NCBI GenBank assembly: GCA_044868105.1 | Contig: JBIOWC010000773.1 | Span: 1-8,707 of the forward strand | Source: JBFMDH01 sp044868105 | GTDB lineage: Bacteria > Acidobacteriota > Blastocatellia > UBA7656 | Length of the DNA: 8,707 nucleotides | Direction of reading: 5' to 3' | Shown here: positions 1 to 5,936 of the stretch, piece after piece | Layout of the letters: each line of letters starts with the position of its first letter | How positions within the stretch are numbered: position 1 is the stretch's first letter | Position numbers and translations under genes: made by a program | Notes under the pieces: generated by a model | Told to the model about the DNA's origin: nothing | The model's input: the letters and a program-made list of their open reading frames with translations, nothing else | Databases searched by the model: none

Positions 1-509
1 AAGAACGCGACTTTCTCAAAGCGCTGCGTCGGCGCGCCAAACTGGAGATGCTCAAAGAAGCCCGGCGGCATCGCGCTTTCAAAGTCTTACTGAACGTGCC
101 GACGCTTGGCCCTGTCAGAGTGGCGCAAATCATCGCAGCGGTTGGCTCGCCGCAGCGCTTTCGCACCAAGCGGCAGTTCTGGACCTATTGCGGCTTATCG
201 GTAGTGACGCGCTCGTCAGCCGATTTCGAGTTTCGTGATTCGCGACTGCAACGGCGAAGCAAAAGCATCCAGACTCGCGGCTTGACTAAAGAGTACAATC
301 GGCGGCTCAAGCGGGTCTTCAAGAGTGCCGCATTACAAGCGCTCAAAGAGGATTCGATAAAGAAAATCTACAGTGCCCTAACTGAAAAAGGGGTGCGCTC
401 GGAGATGGCAATGCTGACGGTGGCGCGCAAACTTGCCGCCGTAACCTTGGCGGTATGGAAAAGCGGCGAGGAGTTCGAGGAGCAGAAGCTGACGAAACGA
501 GTGGCCTAA
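1..509 (+). CDS. IS110-family transposase, C-terminal part (5' end outside window)
   Basis: The reading frame is already open at base 3, so this is the 3' part of a longer gene and the ATG at 48 is most likely internal. The protein contains the Transposase_20 (IS116/IS110/IS902) signature near its start: a helix-hairpin-helix-like stretch LLNVPTLGPVRVAQIIAAVG followed by FRTKRQFWTYCGL. This is the C-terminal half of the family, which carries the conserved serine region; the N-terminal DEDD RuvC-like domain would lie upstream of the window. The tail is basic and helical and ends at a TAA at 507-509. IS110-family enzymes move a circular IS intermediate and are guided by an RNA encoded in the non-coding end of the element. 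The visible frame is intact, so this copy may be functional, but the missing 5' part cannot be judged. Confidence 0.9.
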   Translation, partial: ERDFLKALRRRAKLEMLKEARRHRAFKVLLNVPTLGPVRVAQIIAAVGSPQRFRTKRQFWTYCGLSVVTRSSADFEFRDSRLQRRSKSIQTRGLTKEYNRRLKRVFKSAALQALKEDSIKKIYSALTEKGVRSEMAMLTVARKLAAVTLAVWKSGEEFEEQKLTKRVA

Positions 510-821
510 CGGAAGTGGAACTTGGTGAGCATCAAAGTCGCCGTAGGCATCGCCAGAGTCGAGAAGTTCCACGAGCCAAAGGACGAGGGGAAGTATCCAA
601 ATGCAGAGTCGCCCGTGAGAGGGCCAAGCCTAACCGTATGCCCCCTCGAATGACCTGAAGAAGCTGTAGTCGTCAGAGACTCCGATAGAACCCTGGTCAA
701 GAAGTAGAAGACCACCGATCAGCCAATGAGGCGAGCGAACGAAACGACAAGGAAGTAGCGTGCGAGCGCGAGGCGCAGATGCAGAAGCCGAGAGGTTCCA
801 GATCATCGAACGGGGCTGACC

Positions 822-857
822 GTCAGGAAAAATTCTTCCGATGGCCAGGTCAGGAAA
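822..857 (+). repeat. Direct repeat near IS right end
   Basis: The nonamer GTCAGGAAA occurs at 822-830 and again at 849-857, a 27-bp period, just before the presumed IS end. Short subterminal repeats are usual in IS110-family ends, but this one could also be chance. Confidence 0.4.
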
Positions 858-868
858 GGTTTTTTCTC

Positions 869-874
869 TTGACT
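869..874 (+). promoter_or_regulatory. -35-like box at presumed IS right end
   Basis: TTGACT follows a T-rich run at 860-867. No good -10 box lies 16-18 bp further on. In IS110-family and similar circle-forming elements a -35 box at the right end joins a -10 box at the left end when the element circularises, creating a strong promoter for the transposase. This hexamer is correctly placed for that role, and the true IS end is then probably within about 5-20 bp downstream. Inference only, because the left end is outside the window. Confidence 0.35.
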
Positions 875-889
875 TCCTTTCATAGAACT

Positions 890-986
890 CTGCATTGCGC
901 CGGAGCGCGAGCAGTGCCGCCCAGGCGGGTTCGTGGCTGGCGACGGTTTGCCAGTCCTCGCACCCGATGTAACTGGAGCGTTAGGC
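890..986 (+). other. Possible attC remnant (R' half) next to the IS
   Basis: This stretch between the presumed IS end and position 986 is rich in imperfect inverted repeats, for example CTGGC/GCCAG around a short loop and GGGTTCG/CGCACCC around that. It ends in GAGCGTTAGGC, whose last seven bases (980-986) fit the attC core consensus GTTRRRY. No matching RYYYAAC end is present before it inside the window. This could be explained if the IS had inserted into the site and left the other half upstream. IS elements of the IS1111-attC group are known to target attC sites. Confidence 0.35.
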
Positions 987-1221
987 GCAGAATCGCGCAA
1001 GTTGAAGCTAAGGAGAACATACTAGCGGCAACTGTTGGTCACGCGGAAAGGCTCAAAGCTAAGATCCGCAGAAAAGAGCGTACAGTCTTTCCCCGCGTCT
1101 TCCTGATCCAAATGTGGGGATCAGGTAACTGCCAGGTAAGCAAAGGCAGAGGCAAAACCGATTGAGTAGGTAACTATTTTTCAGGTTCCATTCCACACCG
1201 TTCGCTTAAAGGAGAATAGAC
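987..1221 (+). other. Non-coding gap upstream of the DUF1737 gene, with one hairpin
   Basis: No supported gene is seen here. Together with the IS end, the gene-free interval runs from 510 to 1221. An AAGGAG sequence at 1009-1014 is followed by ATA rather than a normal start codon, and the frame after it gives a short basic peptide with no recognisable domain, so it may be the remains of a lost gene. A perfect 8-bp hairpin, CCTGATCC at 1102-1109 and GGATCAGG at 1118-1125 with an 8-nt loop, is present but has no T-run after it. Confidence 0.4.
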
Positions 1222-1404
1222 ATGGCTAGTCAATACACGGTCGTCAGTTCTGAAGATAAACTAGAACGCCTGATCGAAGAAGTAAACAAAAGGATGGCGG
1301 ATGGTTGGCAACTCATCGGCGGTATCTCCGTATCCCTCACTTTTGATGCAGCGAATGAGCAGATGTATCAGATGTTTGCACAGGCCCTCATCAAGGTTTC
1401 TTAG
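1222..1404 (+). CDS. DUF1737-family small protein
   Basis: A 60-residue protein beginning MASQYTVVSS, with the pattern LIEEVNKRMADGWQLIGGIS and a final YQMFAQALIK. This is the typical outline of the DUF1737 family: a strand, a helix ending in GW, a second strand, then a short C-terminal strand or helix. Function is unknown for the family. The start is well supported by AAAGGAGA just upstream with about 7 bp spacing. Length is normal for the family and no signal peptide or membrane segment is seen. It stands alone, 171 bp before the HIT gene; its TAG stop falls within the left arm of a long inverted structure. Small single-domain genes of this type are common in mobile cassettes and accessory DNA, but nothing in the sequence reveals its specific role. 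Confidence 0.82.
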   Translation: MASQYTVVSSEDKLERLIEEVNKRMADGWQLIGGISVSLTFDAANEQMYQMFAQALIKVS

Positions 1405-1560
1405 ACCAAACGCCTACCTGTAGAGAGCCCGATGTGGAGGGTCTTGCCGTGACCAAGCGCCTGACAAGACTTTGCAGCGGAGGCCGTAACGCGCGTTTCG
1501 TGTGAATAAACAATGCCGTGCGCGGACCCGCTGAACAGGAATGTTCAGCGGCTTGGCTAA
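1401..1560 (+). repeat. Structured intergenic repeat, copy X
   Basis: The spacer between the DUF1737 and HIT genes can close on itself. TTAG(A)CCAA at 1401-1409, which includes the upstream stop codon, is complementary to TTGGCTAA at 1553-1560 except for one unpaired A. Inside is a perfect 10-bp hairpin with a GGAA loop, CCGCTGAACA at 1528-1537 and TGTTCAGCGG at 1542-1551. The part 1478-1560 is related to 7123-7203 (copy Y): CGGAGGCCGTAA is identical in both, AATGCYGTGCGC differs by one base, CCCGCTGA is identical, and both have a stem in the same place. There is no T-run, so a simple terminator is unlikely. Confidence 0.5.
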
Positions 1561-1575
1561 TCTCCGAGGAACCTG

Positions 1576-2025
1576 ATGACCAATAAAGAGGACTGTATTT
1601 TCTGTAAACTCTTAAATGGCGAGTTGGCAGCCAGCTTTGTTTATCGAGATGACCTCTGCTCGGCGTTTATGGATATTCAGCCGGTTAATGCCGGGCATGT
1701 GCTCATTGTTCCCAATCGGCATGCTTCCTATCTGGCCGACTTAAAGCCCGAAGAAGGCGCCCAACTCTTCCGCCTGGCGCAACGGCTTGCGGCGGCTTTA
1801 CGCAGGAGCGGAGTCCATTGTGAGGGCGTAAATTTCTTCCTGGCTGATGGCGAAGCGGCGATGCAAGAGGTTTTTCACGTTCACCTGCACGTCTTTCCGC
1901 GCTACGCCGGAGATGGATTTGGGTTAAAGTTTGCCCCGACCTATAATCAAAAGCCTGAACGAAGCGAATTGAATCGAATAGCCGAGAACATCAGAAGTGT
2001 AATCCAAGCTGCCGGCAATGAATGA
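1576..2025 (+). CDS. HIT-family (histidine triad) nucleotide hydrolase/transferase
   Basis: A 149-residue HIT protein, close to the usual length of bacterial members. The N-terminus has the CxxC pair (C7, C10 in CIFCKLL) that often binds zinc with later histidines. The central region IQPVNAGHVLIVPNRH is typical of the fold. The catalytic triad motif is HVHLHVFPR, with H101, H103 and H105 intact. Family members hydrolyse nucleoside phosphoramidates, dinucleoside polyphosphates or adenylylated substrates through a nucleotidylated histidine; the precise substrate cannot be read from the sequence. The start is supported by GAGGA at 1566-1570, 5 bp before the ATG. The protein is expected to be cytoplasmic. 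The gene stands alone: a hairpin-rich spacer precedes it, and an attC-like half-site, GCCTAAC, begins 6 bp after its stop codon, as expected for the end of a gene cassette. Confidence 0.92.
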   Translation: MTNKEDCIFCKLLNGELAASFVYRDDLCSAFMDIQPVNAGHVLIVPNRHASYLADLKPEEGAQLFRLAQRLAAALRRSGVHCEGVNFFLADGEAAMQEVFHVHLHVFPRYAGDGFGLKFAPTYNQKPERSELNRIAENIRSVIQAAGNE

Positions 2026-2031
2026 GCCGCA

Positions 2032-2038
2032 GCCTAAC
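2032..2038 (+). other. attC-like half-site (R'' consensus) after the HIT gene
   Basis: GCCTAAC fits the RYYYAAC consensus and sits immediately after a gene end, where such a site is expected. Its flank reads GCCTAACGCTC, the exact complement of GAGCGTTAGGC at 976-986. No GTTRRRY partner appears before the next gene, so if real it is a broken or half-lost site. Alone this heptamer is weak evidence, since a fit is expected roughly once per kilobase. Confidence 0.35.
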
Positions 2039-2116
2039 GCTCGACCGACACCGGAGTCACCAGGCACTGTGCACTTCATTCCGCCAAGGCCGCCTGACTC
2101 TATACAGGTATCAACG

Positions 2117-2623
2117 ATGCGCCTCAGATTATTACAGCTTATGCTTATCACTTGCTTCATCGCCCGGCCTTGCCGGGTTCCCGGGCAACAGGTTCAAACT
2201 TACCCTTCGCCTGACCGAACGCTTCGCGTGAAGACCGCCCTGATGAGTAAGACTTGCCCGGAAAGTCGTATTAAAATATTCAAGCCGGGTGGCGCTTTAC
2301 TGTTTCGCAAGCAGTTCTCGTCTTCTGACTGTGAACATGGAAGTAGGATTGTCCGCGCTCAATGGACCGCTGATTCGCAGTTTTTTGTCTTTAATGTGGA
2401 GAGTACAGGAGGGCATCAGCCAGGACACAAGCCGGTATTTTTCTATAGCCGACGTAAGAATCAGTTATATAGACTTGAGCGTTTTATTGGCTACCTTGTC
2501 GCACAGGATTTTACTTTGGAGGCCCCGCATATGGTTGGCACAGAAAAACAGAAGCGCGTTGGAGAGTCTGAAGGGATTCCGATCAAGATAAATCTCAGAC
2601 GGCTCCTAAGACCCAGGTGGTGA
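2117..2623 (+). CDS. Predicted secreted protein of unknown function
   Basis: Not a recognised family. The frame is open from 2018, overlapping the HIT stop, but the ATG at 2117 is preferred: the protein then starts MRLRLLQLMLITCFIARPC, a basic N-terminus and hydrophobic core consistent with a signal peptide ending near the GQQ that follows. The ribosome binding site is only modest (CAGG, about 8 bp before). The mature part is about 145 residues, mostly polar and strand-rich, with segments such as RIKIFKPGGALLFRKQF and AQWTADSQFFVFNVES that resemble single blades of beta-propeller (TolB/WD-like) proteins. Cysteines in the mature part (SKTCPES and SSDCEHG) could form a disulfide in the periplasm. 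The C-terminus is strongly basic. Inference: a small exported beta-rich protein. The region 2026-2116 holds no other gene. Confidence 0.6.
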   Translation: MRLRLLQLMLITCFIARPCRVPGQQVQTYPSPDRTLRVKTALMSKTCPESRIKIFKPGGALLFRKQFSSSDCEHGSRIVRAQWTADSQFFVFNVESTGGHQPGHKPVFFYSRRKNQLYRLERFIGYLVAQDFTLEAPHMVGTEKQKRVGESEGIPIKINLRRLLRPRW

Positions 2624-2675
2624 CGCGCGGAGTTGAACAAAGCGTTGCCGCGAAGCATCGTTTTCATCATTCTGT

Positions 2676-3060
2676 GTGTGACCGTTGAAGGCGGGCCTTA
2701 GGCGGAACCACAAGACGGTTGAACACGGGAACCGGAGGAGGCCAGCATGAATGGTTTGAGCGGATAATCAAATCCATCAAACGTGAGCCGAAGCAGGCGC
2801 CGTCTCAGCAGCAGGAATGATTTCCGGGCAGGCGCGCTGTCTTTTCCGCCGCCCTGAGAGATCCTGTGGGAAGTCAGGCTGTCCAGCTGGCGACTAACAG
2901 AGGTGAACCAAAGGGCAACGGGGTGAACCAAGGACAAGTCGAATTCACAAGAACAAGTCGAATTCACGCGAGCCGCGAGCGGACTTAATAGTAGCCCTGC
3001 GAAGCGCCTCGCGGTCACCGCCGTGTCCAAGCGTAGTCGTGAGTTGCGCGTAGTATGAAT
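2676..3060 (+). ncRNA. Possible group II intron 5' fragment or other structured RNA
   Basis: The 465-bp gap 2624-3088 holds no supported gene. Its sequence has features reminiscent of the 5' part (domain I) of a bacterial group II intron: a GTGTG start-like motif at 2676-2680, a series of short stems (for example GGAA/TTCC near 2815-2826 and the palindrome CCAGCTGG at 2883-2890), and repeated GGTGAACC and AAGTCGAATTCAC motifs. No reverse transcriptase, no catalytic domain V and no 3' end are present, so if correct it is a remnant. This reading rests on pattern memory only. Eroded coding DNA of a lost element is an equally open alternative. Confidence 0.25.
2902..2967 (+). repeat. Two pairs of short direct repeats
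   Basis: GGTGAACCAAAGG at 2902-2914 recurs as GGTGAACCAAGG at 2922-2933, a 20-bp period. ACAAGTCGAATTCAC at 2934-2948 recurs exactly at 2953-2967, a 19-bp period. The two pairs abut. Two units each are too few and too short for CRISPR. They may be loops of a structured RNA or a small tandem duplication. Confidence 0.8.
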
Positions 3061-3088
3061 AGACACCTTATCGAAGGAGGACTTTTGA

Positions 3089-4648
3089 ATGTTGTCATGC
3101 ATACGTTGTGGAAGCTCTTTTGAAGATGGAAAAAAATTTTGCACGACCTGTGGCGCGGCTTTAGTTTCTGCGACGAGCAGCCCACCAGAAAGTCAACCTC
3201 AGACCGGCAATATCAAGGTCTTCATCTTAAAAAACGGGCAGCAAGCTGGCCCTTATGAGCAGGCGGATGTCGAACAGGGGTTGCGAACCGGCCAATACTC
3301 CTTTGATGATTTGGCTTGGCACGAAGGACTAAGCGAGTGGCAACCGCTGGCGACACTTCCCCCTTTTCAGCAGAGAGATGGAATGCATCAAAAAAAGGAT
3401 CGTGCTGAAGAACTATATTATGACGCAGGGATACGGATGGTACTGCGAATATCCGACCCCGACAATCCAATAGATCCTGAAACCTATAATCAGCTAACGG
3501 ATGAAGCCATATCACTACTTGAACAATCCTTGAATATCGGTCGAGGTAGTGAGGAGTTTTCTACGCGCTGCCTTTTAGCCTCCTTGTACATGGATAAATT
3601 GGATGTACAAGAATATGAGCAAATCAGGACAAATGGAATTGAAAGCCAGCCGGATGCGGCAAGGGGGTTAGCAGAATATGAAAAAGCTTTATCCATAGGT
3701 CTTAAAAATAGCTCCCTCTTTTTCGACGATCTTCAGGCTTACAGTGATTACTTTTATAATCTCGGTAATCTATGGGTTCAACACAGTATCTATCTTGCGC
3801 AAAACATTGGGGTCAATGAAGCCATCTCCTACTTGCAAGAAAAAATAGACACCTTGTCATCCATCAATATGGACCTGCCTCATGTCTGCTTTATCATGGG
3901 CGCCCATACTGAGGCCATAGACAAAAACATCAGCATGACCTGGTATCAACGTGCGGTTGACGCTGAGGATTTTGGCTACGAAACCCTTCAAAAATACAAA
4001 GCCGAGTCGCAGAAGTACCTGGAAAAATTAAGAGCGGAAAGTTCTCCGCCAGACCCTGCTGTTGACTACTATAATCGCGCAATGGCGGCTTGCAGAGAAG
4101 ACCAACCGGATAAGGCAATCGAAGCGTTTGATGCGTGTTTGTGCCTGGATCCGGCTCCGATCATAGCCCTGCAGGCCTGGTTCAACCTCGCGGTAGCCAT
4201 ACATAACAAATTTCATTTTTTTGACAGAGATGGCGAAACGGTTTCTCATGCTGAGATGAAATGGTGTTCGCGTATTTCCAAGTGTGCGGCAAAAGTCAGA
4301 GAGGTCTATGAAACTCGACTGGGTCACATCTCAGACCCTCAAATAAGTAACACACTCAATTATATCTATAATGAGGCTAAAGATATGCAAAATCGCTATA
4401 TGGTTTATGGCCTGATGTACGACGACCCGGCTTTAGGCAAGGTCGTCAGGCGCGATTTTTACGCGGTCTCCAAAACATCAGTTTCTCCCCTTCGCTGTTT
4501 GGCTGACGATGAAAGAGAGCAATACCAAAAAGCCGAACAGCATATGGTTGCCAAACGGCGTGCGGCTGGTGAATGTGAAGCCTGTGGAATCAAGTTAGGG
4601 TTTCTCGATAAGGCCGGCGGGAAGGTACGCTGCAAAGCTCATAGATAA
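3089..4648 (+). CDS. Zinc-ribbon, GYF_2-domain and TPR-like multidomain protein
   Basis: A 519-residue cytoplasmic-looking protein without signal peptide or membrane segment. The N-terminus is a zinc ribbon (C4-x2-C7, C18-x2-C21; CIRCGSSF...FCTTCG). Residues about 41-90 form a GYF_2 (DUF4339) domain, with VFILKNGQQAGPYEQADVEQ and the tryptophan-rich WHEGLSEWQPL. Both modules usually mediate protein binding. The long remainder is helical with TPR-like pieces, clearest around 325-360 (DYYNRAMAACREDQPDKAIE). The C-terminus has another likely metal site, C496-x2-C499 with C515 and H518. The start is well supported by AAGGAGG at 3074-3080, 8 bp before the ATG. The gene is AT-richer than its neighbours, notably the GC-rich gene after it, suggesting a separate origin. 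Zinc ribbon plus GYF_2 is a known pairing at the N-terminus of many uncharacterised bacterial proteins; the full combination is not one to which I can give a function. Confidence 0.85.
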   Translation: MLSCIRCGSSFEDGKKFCTTCGAALVSATSSPPESQPQTGNIKVFILKNGQQAGPYEQADVEQGLRTGQYSFDDLAWHEGLSEWQPLATLPPFQQRDGMHQKKDRAEELYYDAGIRMVLRISDPDNPIDPETYNQLTDEAISLLEQSLNIGRGSEEFSTRCLLASLYMDKLDVQEYEQIRTNGIESQPDAARGLAEYEKALSIGLKNSSLFFDDLQAYSDYFYNLGNLWVQHSIYLAQNIGVNEAISYLQEKIDTLSSINMDLPHVCFIMGAHTEAIDKNISMTWYQRAVDAEDFGYETLQKYKAESQKYLEKLRAESSPPDPAVDYYNRAMAACREDQPDKAIEAFDACLCLDPAPIIALQAWFNLAVAIHNKFHFFDRDGETVSHAEMKWCSRISKCAAKVREVYETRLGHISDPQISNTLNYIYNEAKDMQNRYMVYGLMYDDPALGKVVRRDFYAVSKTSVSPLRCLADDEREQYQKAEQHMVAKRRAAGECEACGIKLGFLDKAGGKVRCKAHR

Positions 4649-4802
4649 ACCGCTGGTTGAAAAGGTATACATAGGGCGACTACCAACGAAATTGGCCGGC
4701 GCGCGCGAACCAGGATTCGGATGATTGCCAGTCGGCACCACGCGCTTGCTGATTTCCATCGTTCGGTCGCAGATGGATTGCGCAGCAAACGGATTGATGA
4801 AC

Positions 4803-5651
4803 ATGACTATTACCAGAGAAAAGGCAATACACATCACAAGCGCGGGTCATGCGGCCTTTGCTTTGACGATGATCGCCCTCGGCATCCTGGGCCTGATCAA
4901 AGGGGATTTCACAGTGGTATGGCAGCCGGTACCCAAGGGCATACCGGCACGCGAGATACTGGTGTATCTCTGCGCCCTGGTCTCTCTCGCCTCGGGCATC
5001 GGCTTGCTCTGGCGGCGCACGGCGGCCCTCGCCGCCCGCCTGCTGCTCGCCGTCCTCGTCCTTTGGTTCCTGCTGTGGAGAGTCCGCGCGATCTTTCTCG
5101 CGCCGCTAGTGGAGGGGACCTGGAGCTGCGGCGAGACCCTGGTGATGGTGGCCGCCGCCTGGGTGCTGTATGCCCGGTTCGCCACAGACTGGGACCGGCA
5201 GCGCCTCGGTTTCGCCACTGGCGACAAGGGCTTGCACATCGCGCGGGCGCTCTACGGTCTGGGCTTGATCCCCTTCGGCTATGCTCATTTCGCCAATGTC
5301 AAAGGGACCGCCGAGCTGGTGCCTGGCTGGCTGCCCGGGCACGTGGCCTGGGCCTATATCACCGGCGGCACCTTTATCGCAGCGGGCCTGGCGGTGCTCA
5401 TCGGTGTCTTTGCGCGGCTGGCCGCGGCGCTCTCAGCCTTGCAAATGGGTTTGTTTGCGCTGCTGGTGTGGGTACCTATCCTGGCGGCCGGCTCCGTCAA
5501 CGACTTCCAAATGGGCGAATTCGTTATCACTTTGGCGTTGACGGCCGCCGGCTGGGTGGTGGCCGACTCTTACCGCGGTACGCCATGGCTCGCCGCGCGC
5601 AAGCCGGCCGCTGATGCGCAAGCTTCATATGGCGATGCGCAAGCTTCGTAG
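4803..5651 (+). CDS. DoxX-like integral membrane protein
   Basis: A membrane protein of 282 residues from the preferred ATG at 4803 (MTITREKAIH). The frame is open from 4725 with other ATGs at 4725, 4773 and 4797, and none has a clear ribosome binding site, so the start is uncertain. It has about seven to eight hydrophobic segments in two similar halves of four, with the second half including YGLGLIPFGYAHF, VPGWLPGHVAWAYITGG and TFIAAGLAVLIG. This matches the DoxX/DoxX-like four-helix module, here probably duplicated. Most members have no established function; some are linked to respiration or redox stress. The gene is clearly richer in GC than those on either side. The last residues DAQASYGDAQAS come from an in-frame 21-bp tandem duplication whose second copy supplies the stop codon. 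The 154-bp gap before it (4649-4802) shows no gene. Confidence 0.72.
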   Translation: MTITREKAIHITSAGHAAFALTMIALGILGLIKGDFTVVWQPVPKGIPAREILVYLCALVSLASGIGLLWRRTAALAARLLLAVLVLWFLLWRVRAIFLAPLVEGTWSCGETLVMVAAAWVLYARFATDWDRQRLGFATGDKGLHIARALYGLGLIPFGYAHFANVKGTAELVPGWLPGHVAWAYITGGTFIAAGLAVLIGVFARLAAALSALQMGLFALLVWVPILAAGSVNDFQMGEFVITLALTAAGWVVADSYRGTPWLAARKPAADAQASYGDAQAS

Positions 5652-5654
5652 GGC
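5613..5654 (+). repeat. 21-bp tandem duplication at the 3' end of the DoxX-like gene
   Basis: The unit at 5613-5633 begins GATGCGCAAGCTTC and is repeated at 5634-5654 with two changes. It adds seven codons in frame, and one change turns TAT in the first copy into the TAG stop in the second. The protein therefore ends in an imperfect heptapeptide repeat. Confidence 0.9.
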
Positions 5655-5673
5655 GTCGTACCGCATCTTTGAT

Positions 5674-5788
5674 AGTTAACGCATTCGTCGGCACGAGGCT
5701 CCGCGCGATGGGGCTTGCGTGAGGCCCGGCGGCCGAGGAAAACCAGCGGCGCGTCTTTCATCGAACGCCACCGGACCAATCGTTAGAG
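5674..5788 (+). other. attC-like palindromic site after the DoxX-like gene
   Basis: TAACG(C)ATTCGTCGG starting at 5677 pairs with CCGGACCAATCGTTA ending at 5785. All but one or two positions match, and one base (C5682) is left unpaired on one strand, as in folded attC sites where extrahelical bases set strand choice. The ends AGTTAAC (5674-5680) and GTTAGAG (5782-5788) keep the AAC/GTT cores but deviate from full RYYYAAC and GTTRRRY consensus. The length of about 115 bp is within the known attC range. It begins 22 bp after the stop codon. Confidence is moderate because the cores are imperfect and the interior is GC-rich. Confidence 0.4.
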
Positions 5789-5936
5789 GCGAGCGGCGCG
5801 AGCGCGTTTCCTATGCTCCGCTCAATTCAAGGTGCGCGGTTCGGTTACGCCAGACGTTGGACGGTCATTGCTGAAATCAGATGCAGTCTTGAAAACGCAG
5901 TCAGAACATCAATTCAAATATTAGGAGGTGAAGATT

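Larger units (their letters stand above)
510..880 (+). ncRNA. IS110/IS1111 right-end region, candidate bridge RNA
   Basis: About 370 bp follow the transposase with no convincing gene. The stretch contains a perfect 9-bp inverted repeat, GTGGAACTT at 515-523 and AAGTTCCAC at 564-572, beginning only 5 bp after the stop codon. A smaller hairpin, GCCC/GGGC, lies around 611-624. In the IS1111 branch of the IS110 family the long non-coding end that encodes the guide (bridge) RNA lies downstream of the transposase, which matches this arrangement. What is seen is the long spacer and the stems. That it is transcribed as a bridge RNA is inference from the family, and the outer limits are not defined. 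Confidence 0.33.

Noticed and set aside
504..634. GCCTAAC at 504-510 and 628-634 as attC left boxes
   Set aside because: Both lie in the transposase end or its non-coding tail, with no adjacent GTTRRRY partner or folded site.
779..1165. Open + strand frame of 128 codons after the transposase
   Set aside because: It crosses the presumed IS end and the palindromic region, has no ribosome binding site at its ATG, is very arginine-rich and shows no domain.
1528..1551. Rho-independent terminator after the DUF1737 gene
   Set aside because: The 10-bp stem is strong, but no T-run follows on either strand and it is part of a larger repeated structure.
2632..2723. GTTGAAC boxes at 2632-2638 and 2717-2723 as attC cores
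   Set aside because: They fit GTTRRRY, but no complementary RYYYAAC arm was found; such a heptamer is expected about once per kilobase.
2934..2967. CRISPR-like repeat
   Set aside because: Only two 15-bp units with a 4-bp interval; no spacers of proper size and no cas gene.
2698..3144. Antisense frame of 148 codons across the large gap
   Set aside because: Low-complexity composition, no ribosome binding site, overlaps the start of the strongly supported gene at 3089, no recognisable motif.
4721..5614. Overlapping + frame of 297 codons in the DoxX-like region
   Set aside because: Arginine/glycine-rich out-of-frame translation of a GC-rich gene; the other frame has clean transmembrane segments.
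5928..5930. GTG as start of the cupin gene
   Set aside because: It overlaps the AGGAGG ribosome binding site, which serves the ATG at 5937.
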